Source: Vibrio sp. SCSIO 43135 (lineage in GTDB: Bacteria > Pseudomonadota > Gammaproteobacteria > Enterobacterales > Vibrionaceae). From it: 64,000 nucleotides of DNA. The stretch covers positions 682,001-746,000 of the forward strand of contig NZ_CP071860.1 of the NCBI RefSeq assembly GCF_023716665.1. Direction: 5' to 3'. Positions within the stretch are counted from its first letter, which is position 1, and every line of letters begins with the position of its first letter. Position numbers and translations under genes: made by a program. Positions 54,350-63,374 of the stretch are shown here, in pieces. A model generated the notes under the pieces. That model searched no databases. It worked only from the letters and a program-made list of their open reading frames with translations, and was not told where the DNA came from.

Positions 54350-54584
54350 CAGAGTAAAAATTCAGATTCGGGGATTAATGAGTCAAGAGTTTTTTCAATC
54401 TTTTTTAGCTAATTTTCATTAAAACGGCATAAAGATTCTGTATGCCTTGCTACGTGTTAATAACTTGTATGAAAACCTTGATTCTAGCACGCAGATCACC
54501 ACTAAAATCCCACTCAAAAAATGTGATTTTCATACGAGGTGTTTGGCTTTAAAATGCTGGCAGAATAAAAGCATAGCGTTTGAA

Positions 54585-56030
54585 ATGAAAACACACGAAT
54601 CTGCGTCACAATCTGTAAAAATTGCCATCATTGGTGGTGGTGTTTCGGGAGCAACAGCTGCAGTTCACTTAGGTGAATTGGGAATTGATGTTGCTCTGTT
54701 GGAAAAAGGCCCTGGGCTAGTCAATGGCCCACCAATCTGCCATCTTCACGCTGGTGGCAATCTGTATCGCGAGATATCAGAACAGCAATGCATCGAGTTA
54801 CTAGAGCAGTCCATCGCTTCCGTTCGTTTGTTTCCCCATACTATTAATAAGAGGCCTACCGTCATTGCGGTGCCTCATACTGACACGGGTTGCCCGAAAG
54901 AGTTAGTTCCGCGCCTAAAACGCATTACAAGTAGCTATCAAACGCTAGTAGACCAAGACCCCAAAAATCAAGTGCTGGGTGACCCTAAGCAGTATTATCG
55001 ATTATTCGAGCGTGAAGAGCTTGAGTTGCTCGCAGGTCAGTCTCAACCTGATACGCCAACATCTTTTGAGCAATGGCTTATACCTTTTGCTAAATCGGTA
55101 GACTTAGACTCTATTAAATATCCCGTTGTTGCCGTTAATGAATATGGCTGGAGTGTCTTTCGCTTGGCGGCCAGTGCAACGCTTACGATTCAGCAGTCAA
55201 AATGCAGTCGACTGATGCTCAATAGCACCTTATTGCGGGCGCAGCGAAAAGATGAATGCTGGGTGCTCACGTACAAAGACTCCCAAGGTGATGTGAAAGA
55301 GCTTCATGCGGAATATTTGATTAACGCTTGTGGTTATCAAACAGGCCAGGTCGACGATAGCGCGGAGCTACCTCGCTCTCGCTTGGTTGAATTCAAGGCC
55401 GCTTATGTGACTCAATGGGGAAATGGACAAGCCCAGTGGCCAGAAGTGATCTTCCATGGTGAAAGAGGGACACCAAATGGGATGGCCCAGTTAACTCCCT
55501 ATGCTGATGGTGTGTTCCAACTCCATGGCATGACCGAAGATATTACCCTTTTTGAAGGCGGACTCGTGTCGTCTTGTTACCAATCTTCTCATCCTAAGTT
55601 ACCTGAAGTTCTGACCAACAAGTTAGAAAAAGGTTGGCAGCCAGATGTTGTTCAATTACGCACAGAACGGGCGATAGAGCATGTGGCTCGATATGTCCCA
55701 AGCTTTGATTCAGCAAAAGTGGCGGGCAAGCCGTTATACGGTGCACAACAAATCCCAGGTCGAGATGAAACGCTGCGGGCTGCGGATGTGACATTTGAAA
55801 ACGAAAATTATGCTCGAATGGAAGTGGTTAAAGGGTCGTCGGCATTAGAAGCAGCTTCTAAGATCATTGAACATTGGAGTTTGGTTGAAGATTATCAACC
55901 TGAGAATATTGAGCAGCTACACCCTCTAAGTATGTCGCTGACCGAAGAGCAAGTTGAAACCTTAGCTTGTGAGTTAGCTATAAGTCGCGGATATCCAAAG
56001 CAGTTGGCTATTGTGATAGGTGAGAGATAG
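54585..56030 (+). CDS. FAD-dependent oxidoreductase
   Basis: 481 residues from ATG 54585 (MKTHESASQSV). A TTG at 54447 in the same frame would add 46 residues without homology and is rejected. Rossmann signature IAIIGGGVSGATAAVHLGELG (GxGxxG, about 14-34) shows FAD binding; the fold is DAO/GidA-like. The LEKG after the second strand and a long body without membrane helices fit a soluble amine- or hydroxyacid-type oxidase. Substrate unknown. Convergent with the pxp operon, which makes a link to amino-acid metabolism attractive but unproven. Confidence 0.75.
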   Translation: MKTHESASQSVKIAIIGGGVSGATAAVHLGELGIDVALLEKGPGLVNGPPICHLHAGGNLYREISEQQCIELLEQSIASVRLFPHTINKRPTVIAVPHTDTGCPKELVPRLKRITSSYQTLVDQDPKNQVLGDPKQYYRLFEREELELLAGQSQPDTPTSFEQWLIPFAKSVDLDSIKYPVVAVNEYGWSVFRLAASATLTIQQSKCSRLMLNSTLLRAQRKDECWVLTYKDSQGDVKELHAEYLINACGYQTGQVDDSAELPRSRLVEFKAAYVTQWGNGQAQWPEVIFHGERGTPNGMAQLTPYADGVFQLHGMTEDITLFEGGLVSSCYQSSHPKLPEVLTNKLEKGWQPDVVQLRTERAIEHVARYVPSFDSAKVAGKPLYGAQQIPGRDETLRAADVTFENENYARMEVVKGSSALEAASKIIEHWSLVEDYQPENIEQLHPLSMSLTEEQVETLACELAISRGYPKQLAIVIGER

Positions 56031-56054
56031 AACCGAATTGATTTGCTTGAATAA

Positions 56055-56084
56055 ACAAAGGGGGAGCAAATGCTTCCCCTTTGT
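56055..56084. terminator. Bidirectional hairpin between the oxidoreductase and pxpC
   Basis: A 14-bp stem with one mismatch (56055-56068 with 56071-56084) and an AA loop; weak T run on the plus side. Placed exactly between converging stops, so terminator is the likely role. Confidence 0.6.
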
Positions 56085-56107
56085 ATTATCTGTATGCTCA
56101 ACAGACT

Positions 56108-57034
56108 CTAATAGCCAAAAAATCGGGCCCATTTAGCCCAAACGGTTTGCAATCCAAGTAAATCACCTTTTACAAATTGCACTTCTTGTCCAGGTTTTGC
56201 TTGAGCGAGTCTAGGCAGGTCGATACGCGCGACGCAGCCAAATTTAGGATATCCGCCAATAGTCTGCCTGTCATTGAGCAATATAATTGGCTCTCCATTT
56301 GGCGGTATTTGGATTGAGCCAAGTGCAATCCCTTCGCTAATCACACCATTACTAGGCGGAGTAATGCTCCCGCCCGTTAAACGATAACCCATCCGATCGA
56401 TATGCTGACTGACTTGGAACGTCTGTTGATAAATCGACTGCTGAGCTGATTCTGAAAATAACTCGTTTTGGTAGCTTTCTATCACTCTCAGTTGCAGCGG
56501 TAAATTGTAGTTGGGCTGATAACGAAAGGTTGTTTGTACGCTTTGCTTGCTTAAATTGTGTGAGTTAAATGAGAGCTGGTCTCCCGCTTGTAATCTTAAC
56601 CCCTGTTGCTCTAAGCCTCCCAAGTTCTCACGCACTACGGTTGCCGTGCTTCCAAGCTGAGGAAGCACGTTAAAGCCTCCCTTTACGGCCAAATAGGCTC
56701 GAAGGCCATTGGATGGTAAGCCGAAGGTAAGGGTTTGTCCTTTACGCACACAGAAGTTACTCCAGTTAGGGATCGTTCGACCGTCTAATTTAGCGTTTAA
56801 GTTTCCTCCAGCTATAGCAAGTTCACAGTCGCCTTGGGCCTTAAACTCGGCTTGCCCCAAGGTGATTTCCAGCGTCGAGCTATTGATAGGGTTAGAAAGC
56901 AGATGATTGGCCCAGCTATAGGCGTAATCATCTACAGGACCACCTTGTGTCACACCTGATTGGCTATGCCCATAGCGGCCGAAATCTTGAATTAAGCTAA
57001 GTTGTCCGGGTTTGATGACGTTAAGATAGCTCAT
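56108..57034 (-). CDS. pxpC: 5-oxoprolinase subunit C (PxpC, biotin-dependent carboxyltransferase fold)
   Basis: 308 residues of the KipA/AHS2 family: starts LNVIKPGQLSLIQDFGRYGHS and contains GPVDDYAYSWANHLL and DRMGYRLTGGSI. Works with PxpA and PxpB to hydrolyse 5-oxoproline to glutamate using ATP. Overlaps pxpB by 14 bases, so translation is coupled. Operon order is A-B-C in the direction of transcription. Confidence 0.9.
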   Translation of the reverse strand: MSYLNVIKPGQLSLIQDFGRYGHSQSGVTQGGPVDDYAYSWANHLLSNPINSSTLEITLGQAEFKAQGDCELAIAGGNLNAKLDGRTIPNWSNFCVRKGQTLTFGLPSNGLRAYLAVKGGFNVLPQLGSTATVVRENLGGLEQQGLRLQAGDQLSFNSHNLSKQSVQTTFRYQPNYNLPLQLRVIESYQNELFSESAQQSIYQQTFQVSQHIDRMGYRLTGGSITPPSNGVISEGIALGSIQIPPNGEPIILLNDRQTIGGYPKFGCVARIDLPRLAQAKPGQEVQFVKGDLLGLQTVWAKWARFFGY

Positions 57035-57737
57035 TGAACACCTCCGATGAAATCACGCCACCCAAAGAAGTGAATTCTTGTTTGCTGATCGAGCGAAACT
57101 GGACTTGAGCCCCAATTTCGAAAGGTGTCATAGGGGAATTATTGGGATCATATAAGTCGATAGGGCAGTTACCAATGATATTCCATCCACCTGGAGATAG
57201 ATTTGGGTAAACAGCCGTTTGATTATCGGCGATCGCAACGCTGCCTTTCGGAACCCGTAATCTAGGGCTGCTTTTACGTGGAAGCTGTAACGACTCAGCA
57301 ACGCTGGTTAGAAACGCAAACCCTGGCGCGAATCCAACAGCAGAAACGGTGTAGCTAACGGAGGTATGAGCCTCTATGAGATCTTCTATTGCAATTCCCT
57401 TAGCTTGATACAACGGGATATCGGGTCCGACGTCAATATCGTAGTAGACAGGTAACTCAATGATGGGAGCGAGACTCGCATCTAAATTAACCTGAGTATG
57501 TTTGATGACGCTTTCTAGACGTGCATGAAATTCGAAAACGTTGACACGGTGAGGTAAGTAATCCACCAAAATGGTGTGGTAAGAAGGCGTAACGTTCATG
57601 ACGAGCGTGTCAAGCTCGTCATGTATGGCTTTGCTGACTTGAGCGATATGCAATGAAAGGGCAGGTGACGGAGTACTGTTAAAGCACACCAGAGTTGAAC
57701 ATTCGGCGATTGGTTCGAGAGTGAATTCAAAATCCAT
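57021..57737 (-). CDS. pxpB: 5-oxoprolinase subunit B (PxpB)
   Basis: 238 residues from ATG 57737 (MDFEFTLE, ribosome site TTGGAG); an upstream ATG (57749) adds four residues. KipI/AHS1 family: LVDYLPHRVNVFEF, YDIDVGPDIPL, GFAPGFAFLTS and LPRKSSPRLRVPKGSVAIADNQTAVYP. ATP-linked subunit of the oxoprolinase. Starts about 130 bases after pxpA and overlaps pxpC. Confidence 0.9.
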   Translation of the reverse strand: MDFEFTLEPIAECSTLVCFNSTPSPALSLHIAQVSKAIHDELDTLVMNVTPSYHTILVDYLPHRVNVFEFHARLESVIKHTQVNLDASLAPIIELPVYYDIDVGPDIPLYQAKGIAIEDLIEAHTSVSYTVSAVGFAPGFAFLTSVAESLQLPRKSSPRLRVPKGSVAIADNQTAVYPNLSPGGWNIIGNCPIDLYDPNNSPMTPFEIGAQVQFRSISKQEFTSLGGVISSEVFNELS

Positions 57738-57816
57738 TTGATACTCCAACGTTCATTTGATTCTATAACGTTTATGTGGTTTTAAAGCACCGTTGTTATT
57801 GAGAGCGCAGTACTGA

Positions 57817-57870
57817 CTGCAAAGTAATAACTATCTGTAAAGTAAGATCTATCGGTAAAACAACGAGCTA
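57817..57870. repeat. 18-bp imperfect tandem repeat between pxpA and pxpB
   Basis: Units CTGCAAAGTAATAACTAT (57817-57834) and CTGTAAAGTAAGATCTAT (57835-57852), with a degenerate third (57853-57870) that reaches the pxpA stop. Lies in the A-B gap; may be a slipped duplication. Confidence 0.45.
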
Positions 57871-58620
57871 GCGTTGGCTTAGGTTGTCGATAGTCTGCGC
57901 GATATTTTCAATTAGGGCGATAGCTTCTTGGTTATCACCGTGAACACATATTGTGTCTGCCTCTATAGGGATAACAAAGCCATCTAAGGTGGTGACCTTG
58001 CCATAGCTGACTAGCTGTTTTATTTGATTAAGAATATCCTCTTCATTGCCAAGAACCGCTCCTTTTTCTGAACGCGGAGCAAGCATGCCATTAGCGAGAT
58101 AGGCTCTGTCGGCAAATGCTTCAAAGATCAGTGGGAGATCGTACCTTTCTGCAATGTCGAGAAATGCTTGGTTGTCTTGAGTTGCAAGCATCATTAATGG
58201 CACATTAAAGCAGGACACTGCATCGGCGACAGCGGCAAAAATCTCTTGGTCTCTCATCATATCGTTATACAAAGCACCATGAGGTTTTACGTAGCTAAGC
58301 TCGGTGTTTTTGCTCTCACATAACGCTTTGAGCGCACCAATCTGATAAATCAAAATCTCTCCCAATTCACTGGCCGAAAACGCCATAGAACGACGACCAA
58401 AACCATGTAGGTCTGGGTAGCTCGGGTGAGCACCAATCATGACATTGTGCTTGATGGCTAAATCGATGGTATGGCTCATGATGTGGGGGTCTGAGGCGTG
58501 GAAACCACAAGCGATGTTGCTCATGTCTATAAATGGGATAACGTCTTCATCTAAACCCATTTTCCAAGAGCCGTAGCTCTCGCCCATATCGCAGTTTAAT
58601 GTGATTGTTCGTTTCTTCAT
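57868..58620 (-). CDS. pxpA: 5-oxoprolinase subunit A (PxpA, LamB/YcsF family)
   Basis: 250 residues from ATG 58620 (ribosome site GTGGATAC); an upstream in-frame ATG 58641 is possible. LNCDMGESYGSWKMG and ACGFHASDPHIM at the start, GAHPSYPDLHGFGRRSM, SYVKPHGALYNDMM and EAFADRAYLANGMLAPRS in the body, CVHGDN near the end: all LamB/YcsF hallmarks. The metal-binding His and Asp residues in these blocks are present. Starts the pxp transcript on the minus strand, divergent from the TonB receptor gene. Confidence 0.92.
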   Translation of the reverse strand: MKKRTITLNCDMGESYGSWKMGLDEDVIPFIDMSNIACGFHASDPHIMSHTIDLAIKHNVMIGAHPSYPDLHGFGRRSMAFSASELGEILIYQIGALKALCESKNTELSYVKPHGALYNDMMRDQEIFAAVADAVSCFNVPLMMLATQDNQAFLDIAERYDLPLIFEAFADRAYLANGMLAPRSEKGAVLGNEEDILNQIKQLVSYGKVTTLDGFVIPIEADTICVHGDNQEAIALIENIAQTIDNLSQR

Positions 58621-58792
58621 CAGTGTATCCACGTGTTCCATGTGTAATCAGTGTAATATTTATCATTGTTAAATATAAACAGTGATCGAATTCATCATTT
58701 AGCGGGTTTTGGTATATAGACCTATCATGCTGTATGTATATTTCTATCAATAAATGGAATAATAGTACTCACTAATATTACGAGAGTGCTGT

Positions 58793-60793
58793 ATGAAATA
58801 CACGTTGTTAACGTCTCTTTTTCTTTCTCTAGTTTCCCGCCCAGTTCTGGCTGAAGAGAGTGCCTTAGAGCATCTCATGTCAATGAGCTTAGAAGAACTT
58901 TCTTTACTTCAAATTGAGATGCAGACAGCGTCAAAATACTCTCAGCAGCTGACCGATATTCCATCGTCCGTTTATGTACTCGAAAGCGACCGTATTCAAC
59001 GTAGCGGTGCCACAACGATAGCTCAAGCACTGGCGTTAGTCCCTGGCCTCAATGTTTCTATGTTTTCTCAAACAGAGCCCATGGTTTCGTCCCGTGGGTT
59101 TCATGACGGCTTGTACAATAAAATGCTAGTCATGATAGATGGACGTAGCTTATTCAGCCCAGTTTATGGCGGGGTCTATTGGTCCGATGTTGACTATATA
59201 TTGCCGGATATAGACCGCATTGAAGTACTGCGTGGCCCAGGTGGGGCGATGTGGGGAGGAAATGCAGTTAATGGCGTCATTAATATCATCACCAAGTCGA
59301 CGCAAGATACGTTAGGAACGTTCGTAAAAGGGGCATTTGCAGACAATGGTGATTATATTACGAGCGTTCGACATGGTTTACAGCTTAATGAATCAGTGAC
59401 GGGCAGAGCGTTTTATAAGCGAAGAGATGAGAAACGTGATTTTTCAAGTGACGCACAACATTGGTTAAGAGAGTCGGCTGGTGTAGTGCTAGAAAATGAG
59501 GAACAGTGGACACTACGATTTGGTGGAGAGCAATCTAAATACGACCGAACCTTTTATCAGGTTCAATATGAAAATGGCCAGTCGCAAGGGCTAACAAGCT
59601 CGGAGGGTGACGTTGCCAGTCACTCGGCTTATGTTCAGCTCAATACTGAGCACGAACTATCAGAGTCTGTTCATGCCAACAGTATGATTGCGCTTGAAAC
59701 CAATAAAGATGAGGCATTGGACGCGCCGGGCACATACACAACATTCGATATAGAAGCCAATTTTGTCCAAGATCTGGAACCAACCCAAATTGTGTCGTAC
59801 GGATTTGCTTATCGATACGTGGCGATTGATTTTGGTTCTGAGATTTCCGATGTGGACTTCAATAATATTGATTATTTTATTCGAGCGTTCAGCGGTGATT
59901 CGACTCGTGACAGTATAGCTAGCGCGTACATTCAATCGGACAAATTCTGGACCGAATCATTCAAAACTGTTTTTGGTATAAAAGGTGAGTACTTCGAACA
60001 TACCAGCGCATTTGAACTCTCGCCTCAAGCTCGTGCTTTGTATCAAGTATCGGACAACCAATCATTCTGGGCTGGAATTGGTCGCAGTGCCACGGCACCG
60101 TCCTATATTGAAACGAATTCGTACTATTTTAATAACTACCCTCAAGGGGACGCCTATTGGATTGCGGGATATTATCCTCAACCTGATATGTCACCAGAAA
60201 TTGTGACGACCTATGAACTAGGTTATCGCTACTTGTCAGCGGGATTGGAGCTCGATGCTACCGTATTTTACAGTCAACATGACAATGTAAGAGGCCAGGA
60301 TTTCATTGGTTACCACCCAGACTACTATCAGGTAGATGTGAATGTGACAACAGATGACTATTCGCTAGACAGTCATGGACTAGAGCTAGCGGCTCAGTGG
60401 CCAGTAAGAGATTGGTTTAAGGTATTTGGTACATACACCTACTTCTCTGCTCAGGGAGAATGGGACGGTGGTCAATATTCGACGGGAGAATCTAAAAACT
60501 TATATACCGTTGAACATCAACATCTGGCTACAGTGCAGGGGCTGTTCGACATTAATCCACAATGGCAATTCGACTTCTTAATTCGAGCTCAAGAAATTGA
60601 GTATGCGCAGCAGTATGAACAAGTACCTAATTTTATCGCCGTTGATCTAAGGCTAGCGTGGCAAAAACATTCGCATGCCCCCTTGTTTGAAGCGATCGTC
60701 AAAAATCTAGGAGAAAAGGAAGGATATACTCAAGATTGGATGAGGTATACACAAGAGCAACTGGCTTACCTGAGAGTATCCTATGAATTTTAA
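58793..60793 (+). CDS. TonB-dependent receptor
   Basis: 666 residues with a signal peptide (cut near residue 20, PVLA). Plug domain: YSQQLTDIPSSVYVLESDRIQRSGATTIAQAL...IDGRSLFSPVYGG...DIDRIEVLRGPGG..WGGNAVNGVINIITK (about 47-155). A barrel follows to the end (AYLRVSYEF), with a terminal Phe. It is shorter than siderophore receptors of 700 plus. There is no Ser/Asn-rich FhuA signature for a specific iron compound. Its 3' end overlaps the YfiR gene, which is unusual for a transporter and points to a signalling role. Ligand unknown. Confidence 0.88.
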   Translation: MKYTLLTSLFLSLVSRPVLAEESALEHLMSMSLEELSLLQIEMQTASKYSQQLTDIPSSVYVLESDRIQRSGATTIAQALALVPGLNVSMFSQTEPMVSSRGFHDGLYNKMLVMIDGRSLFSPVYGGVYWSDVDYILPDIDRIEVLRGPGGAMWGGNAVNGVINIITKSTQDTLGTFVKGAFADNGDYITSVRHGLQLNESVTGRAFYKRRDEKRDFSSDAQHWLRESAGVVLENEEQWTLRFGGEQSKYDRTFYQVQYENGQSQGLTSSEGDVASHSAYVQLNTEHELSESVHANSMIALETNKDEALDAPGTYTTFDIEANFVQDLEPTQIVSYGFAYRYVAIDFGSEISDVDFNNIDYFIRAFSGDSTRDSIASAYIQSDKFWTESFKTVFGIKGEYFEHTSAFELSPQARALYQVSDNQSFWAGIGRSATAPSYIETNSYYFNNYPQGDAYWIAGYYPQPDMSPEIVTTYELGYRYLSAGLELDATVFYSQHDNVRGQDFIGYHPDYYQVDVNVTTDDYSLDSHGLELAAQWPVRDWFKVFGTYTYFSAQGEWDGGQYSTGESKNLYTVEHQHLATVQGLFDINPQWQFDFLIRAQEIEYAQQYEQVPNFIAVDLRLAWQKHSHAPLFEAIVKNLGEKEGYTQDWMRYTQEQLAYLRVSYEF

Positions 60794-61292
60794 GCGCATT
60801 TATATCGCAATGATTCTAATGGTGTGCGTAGCGGTTCCAGGGCATCTCCATGCCGCCTATAAACCAGAAGAAGTATTGGCAGTTTATGTATTTAGAATTG
60901 CTAATTTCATTAATTGGCCCGATGAGGCGTCGATGACATCACTGAATTTTTGTGTTGAAGGAGATCAGCAAATCGCCCGATTACTTGACGTCATTATTCA
61001 AGGGAAGACCATTCGCTCGATGCCGCTCGCTTTATATCCCGGCATTAGTGAAAAGTGTAATGTGTTGTTCGTTTCAAAAAAGAGCCTTTTGTCTCAAGAC
61101 ATCACTCATAGTGATTCGATGGTGACGATAAGTGATTCAAAACGCTTTACGGAGCGAGGAGGCGTTATCGCACTTGTGCCGAGTGAAGGCCGAATCAAAC
61201 CTAAGATTAATATAGATAATATCGGCAGCTACTCGATTTCATCCAGCCTGTTACGAATTTCAATTATCGAAGGGGGCAGCCAAGATGATTAG
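60783..61292 (+). CDS. YfiR-family periplasmic protein (DUF4154)
   Basis: 169 residues, signal peptide (about 1-24, HLHA). The start overlaps the receptor by 11 bases and the end overlaps the cyclase by 8, so the three are translationally coupled. YFRIANFINWPDE-like start (VYVFRIANFINWPD), CVEGD, GKTIRSMPL, CNVLFVSKKSL and the last GGVIALVPSEGRIKPKINIDNIG match YfiR proteins, which in Pseudomonas bind the periplasmic part of the cyclase YfiN and repress it. Two cysteines (about 58 and 96) could form the disulphide seen in YfiR. Confidence 0.85.
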   Translation: MNFKRIYIAMILMVCVAVPGHLHAAYKPEEVLAVYVFRIANFINWPDEASMTSLNFCVEGDQQIARLLDVIIQGKTIRSMPLALYPGISEKCNVLFVSKKSLLSQDITHSDSMVTISDSKRFTERGGVIALVPSEGRIKPKINIDNIGSYSISSSLLRISIIEGGSQDD

Positions 61293-63258
61293 TACTTTCT
61301 CCTTACGAAGTAAACTGCTCACTCCGATAATTCTATTTAGTGTCGTAATTTTCTTTGTGTCACAGCTTTATAGTTTTGTATCGAGCCACTCAGAGCAAAA
61401 AGATGTACTCGTCGAGCGAACTAAAGTACTAGCGAACGGTGTTGCCTATAACTTGCAAGCTGCAATTTTGTTTAACGATAGTTTGGGTGCTAAAGAAGTT
61501 CTTTCAGCATTTTCTGCCGATGAACAGATCTTACGAGTGAAGCTGTACACTGCTGATGGCCAGCTTTTCTCTATGTATGAACGCAGAGACGCAAGTGCGC
61601 CCATTCCGAATGCAACTCAGCGTGCCGAGATTGTTAAACAAGGTTACTCAATGGGCGATAAGCATCTATTTTTGCTGGTCCCTATCTTAGTCGAAGGTGA
61701 GGTGATTGCTAAATTAAGGGTTGTTGTCTCTAAGTCGTCGTTTTCAAAAATTTACGATCGCACTGTCAATAACGCTATGTTGTTTTTAGGCTTATTGGTG
61801 ATCTCCTCAGCAACGCTCTATTTAATGGCGCAAAAGTTTATACTCGATCCGGTTTATGCGTTGAACCAAGCCATCCAGTCATTTAATGAGCGTAAGACTC
61901 AAAGCACGAGACTGTCCGCTTCTTCAAGCGACGAGATAGGCGATCTAGTGAACGCGTTTAATCACATGCTAGATAAAATTGGTCAACGTGATCAGCAAGT
62001 TGCGTATACCTTAGATAAGCTAGAGCAAGAAAAATTCTTTGTTAACGAAGTGGTCGAAGCGGTTCGCCATGCATTAGTTGTTGTTGATAGCAGTGGAAAT
62101 ATCCTGCACAGCAATGCTGCGAGTAATGAAGTGTTTAAGTGCACACCTGCCTACCTGAAAGGCGCCAACTTCCTAGAAATACTCAATACGGACAAGTATC
62201 ACTTACTATTAGATGCGGTCAAAACGGGTAAAGAGTTTGACGATGAATTGTTGGTATTCACCAATGTATTCAGTGATAAACAGCTTCTTAAAGTGAGCTG
62301 TAGGAAGCTGTCACGCCAAGACCAATTCTTGTTTGCAATCAGAGATGTGACTGTAGTTGAAGCGGCGCTTAAACGTCAAAAACTCGCGGCCGGAGTATTT
62401 GAAAACAGCCAAGATGGATTAGTTGTACTTAATCAAGATGGTGTGATCACCATGACTAACCCAGCGGTAGCAAAGTTACTTGGATATTCACAAGAGCAGT
62501 TGATGAATAAGCGACCGTCTGATGTATTGGAGTGGCGCCAATTTGGTACTTTGATGCCGACGATTATTGAGTCAGTAGACAACTTTGGCCAATGGCAAGG
62601 AGAAATTTGGGAAAAGCACTCCTCAGGCCAAGCGATTCCGATGTTTGTCAAAGTAAACCGAATCGCGACTGAAGAAGGTGATAGCGTCTACGATTACGTA
62701 CTTATTTTGTCTGATCTTTCTAATATGAAAGAGATGGAACGCCTCGAATATTTGGCTCATCACGATTTACTAACAGGTCTAGCCAATAGAGCGCAGTTGA
62801 ACCGTGTTATGGATGAGATACTTTCGCCACAATACTGCATCGAAGAGGGTGTTGGCCTTCTATACTTAGATCTCGATGGCTTTAAGCAAGTCAATGATAC
62901 CTATGGCCACGATGCCGGCGATGAAGTCTTGAAGCAAGTAGCCGAACGTTTGCTTTCCCAAGTTCAAAGCCAAGATTTAGTTGCAAGACTGTCTGGGGAT
63001 GAGTTTGTTTTGGTGTTGCGCTCGTGTGATGTCGATAGCTTAGAGGACTGCGCGGTAAGGCTGCTAAGCTTAATGGAAAAAGAGATAATTTATAAAGGCC
63101 GTGTACTGCGTGTTGGTGCGAGTATTGGTGGCTACCATATTACGGGTGGCAGTGAATCTCAAGATGAAATTATGAAAGCGGCAGACACAGCGATGTACCA
63201 AGCGAAGTCATCTGGGAAAGGTCGCTATGTTGTGCACAGTAAATTGCGTACTGGTTAA
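61285..63258 (+). CDS. Membrane diguanylate cyclase (YfiN-like, HAMP-PAS-PAS-GGDEF)
   Basis: 657 residues: TM1 (about 10-30), periplasmic domain (about 35-160), TM2 (about 163-183), HAMP, two PAS domains (about 255-350 and 365-475) and a cyclase domain at the C-terminus. The active loop is SGDEF (570-574), a variant that is often active, in ARLSGDEFVLVL. The inhibitory RxxD site should sit five residues earlier but reads QSQD, so product inhibition is probably lost. Regulated by the upstream YfiR and receptor. Confidence 0.88.
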   Translation: MISTFSLRSKLLTPIILFSVVIFFVSQLYSFVSSHSEQKDVLVERTKVLANGVAYNLQAAILFNDSLGAKEVLSAFSADEQILRVKLYTADGQLFSMYERRDASAPIPNATQRAEIVKQGYSMGDKHLFLLVPILVEGEVIAKLRVVVSKSSFSKIYDRTVNNAMLFLGLLVISSATLYLMAQKFILDPVYALNQAIQSFNERKTQSTRLSASSSDEIGDLVNAFNHMLDKIGQRDQQVAYTLDKLEQEKFFVNEVVEAVRHALVVVDSSGNILHSNAASNEVFKCTPAYLKGANFLEILNTDKYHLLLDAVKTGKEFDDELLVFTNVFSDKQLLKVSCRKLSRQDQFLFAIRDVTVVEAALKRQKLAAGVFENSQDGLVVLNQDGVITMTNPAVAKLLGYSQEQLMNKRPSDVLEWRQFGTLMPTIIESVDNFGQWQGEIWEKHSSGQAIPMFVKVNRIATEEGDSVYDYVLILSDLSNMKEMERLEYLAHHDLLTGLANRAQLNRVMDEILSPQYCIEEGVGLLYLDLDGFKQVNDTYGHDAGDEVLKQVAERLLSQVQSQDLVARLSGDEFVLVLRSCDVDSLEDCAVRLLSLMEKEIIYKGRVLRVGASIGGYHITGGSESQDEIMKAADTAMYQAKSSGKGRYVVHSKLRTG

Positions 63259-63317
63259 TAGATTTAATAAATTGACATTCTGCGCAAAGAAATTGACGAA
63301 CAATCTCATTTTGTGGA

Positions 63318-63345
63318 TTGAGGTTTATCTATAGTTAGGTACAAT
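63318..63345 (+). promoter_or_regulatory. Candidate sigma-70 promoter of galE
   Basis: TTGAGG at 63318-63323 and TACAAT at 63340-63345 with 16 bases between, 29 bases before ATG 63375. A further TTGACA occurs at about 63271 without a -10 partner. Weak evidence. Confidence 0.35.
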
Positions 63346-63374
63346 TTCCAAAATTTATCAGAAGGTTAGAAACA

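Noticed and set aside
54447..54584. N-terminal extension of the FAD oxidoreductase from TTG 54447
   Set aside because: The sequence has no homology character and the Rossmann motif sits right after ATG 54585.
58730..58750. LexA box (CTGTATGTATAT...) before the TonB receptor
   Set aside because: No CAG in the right place for the second half.
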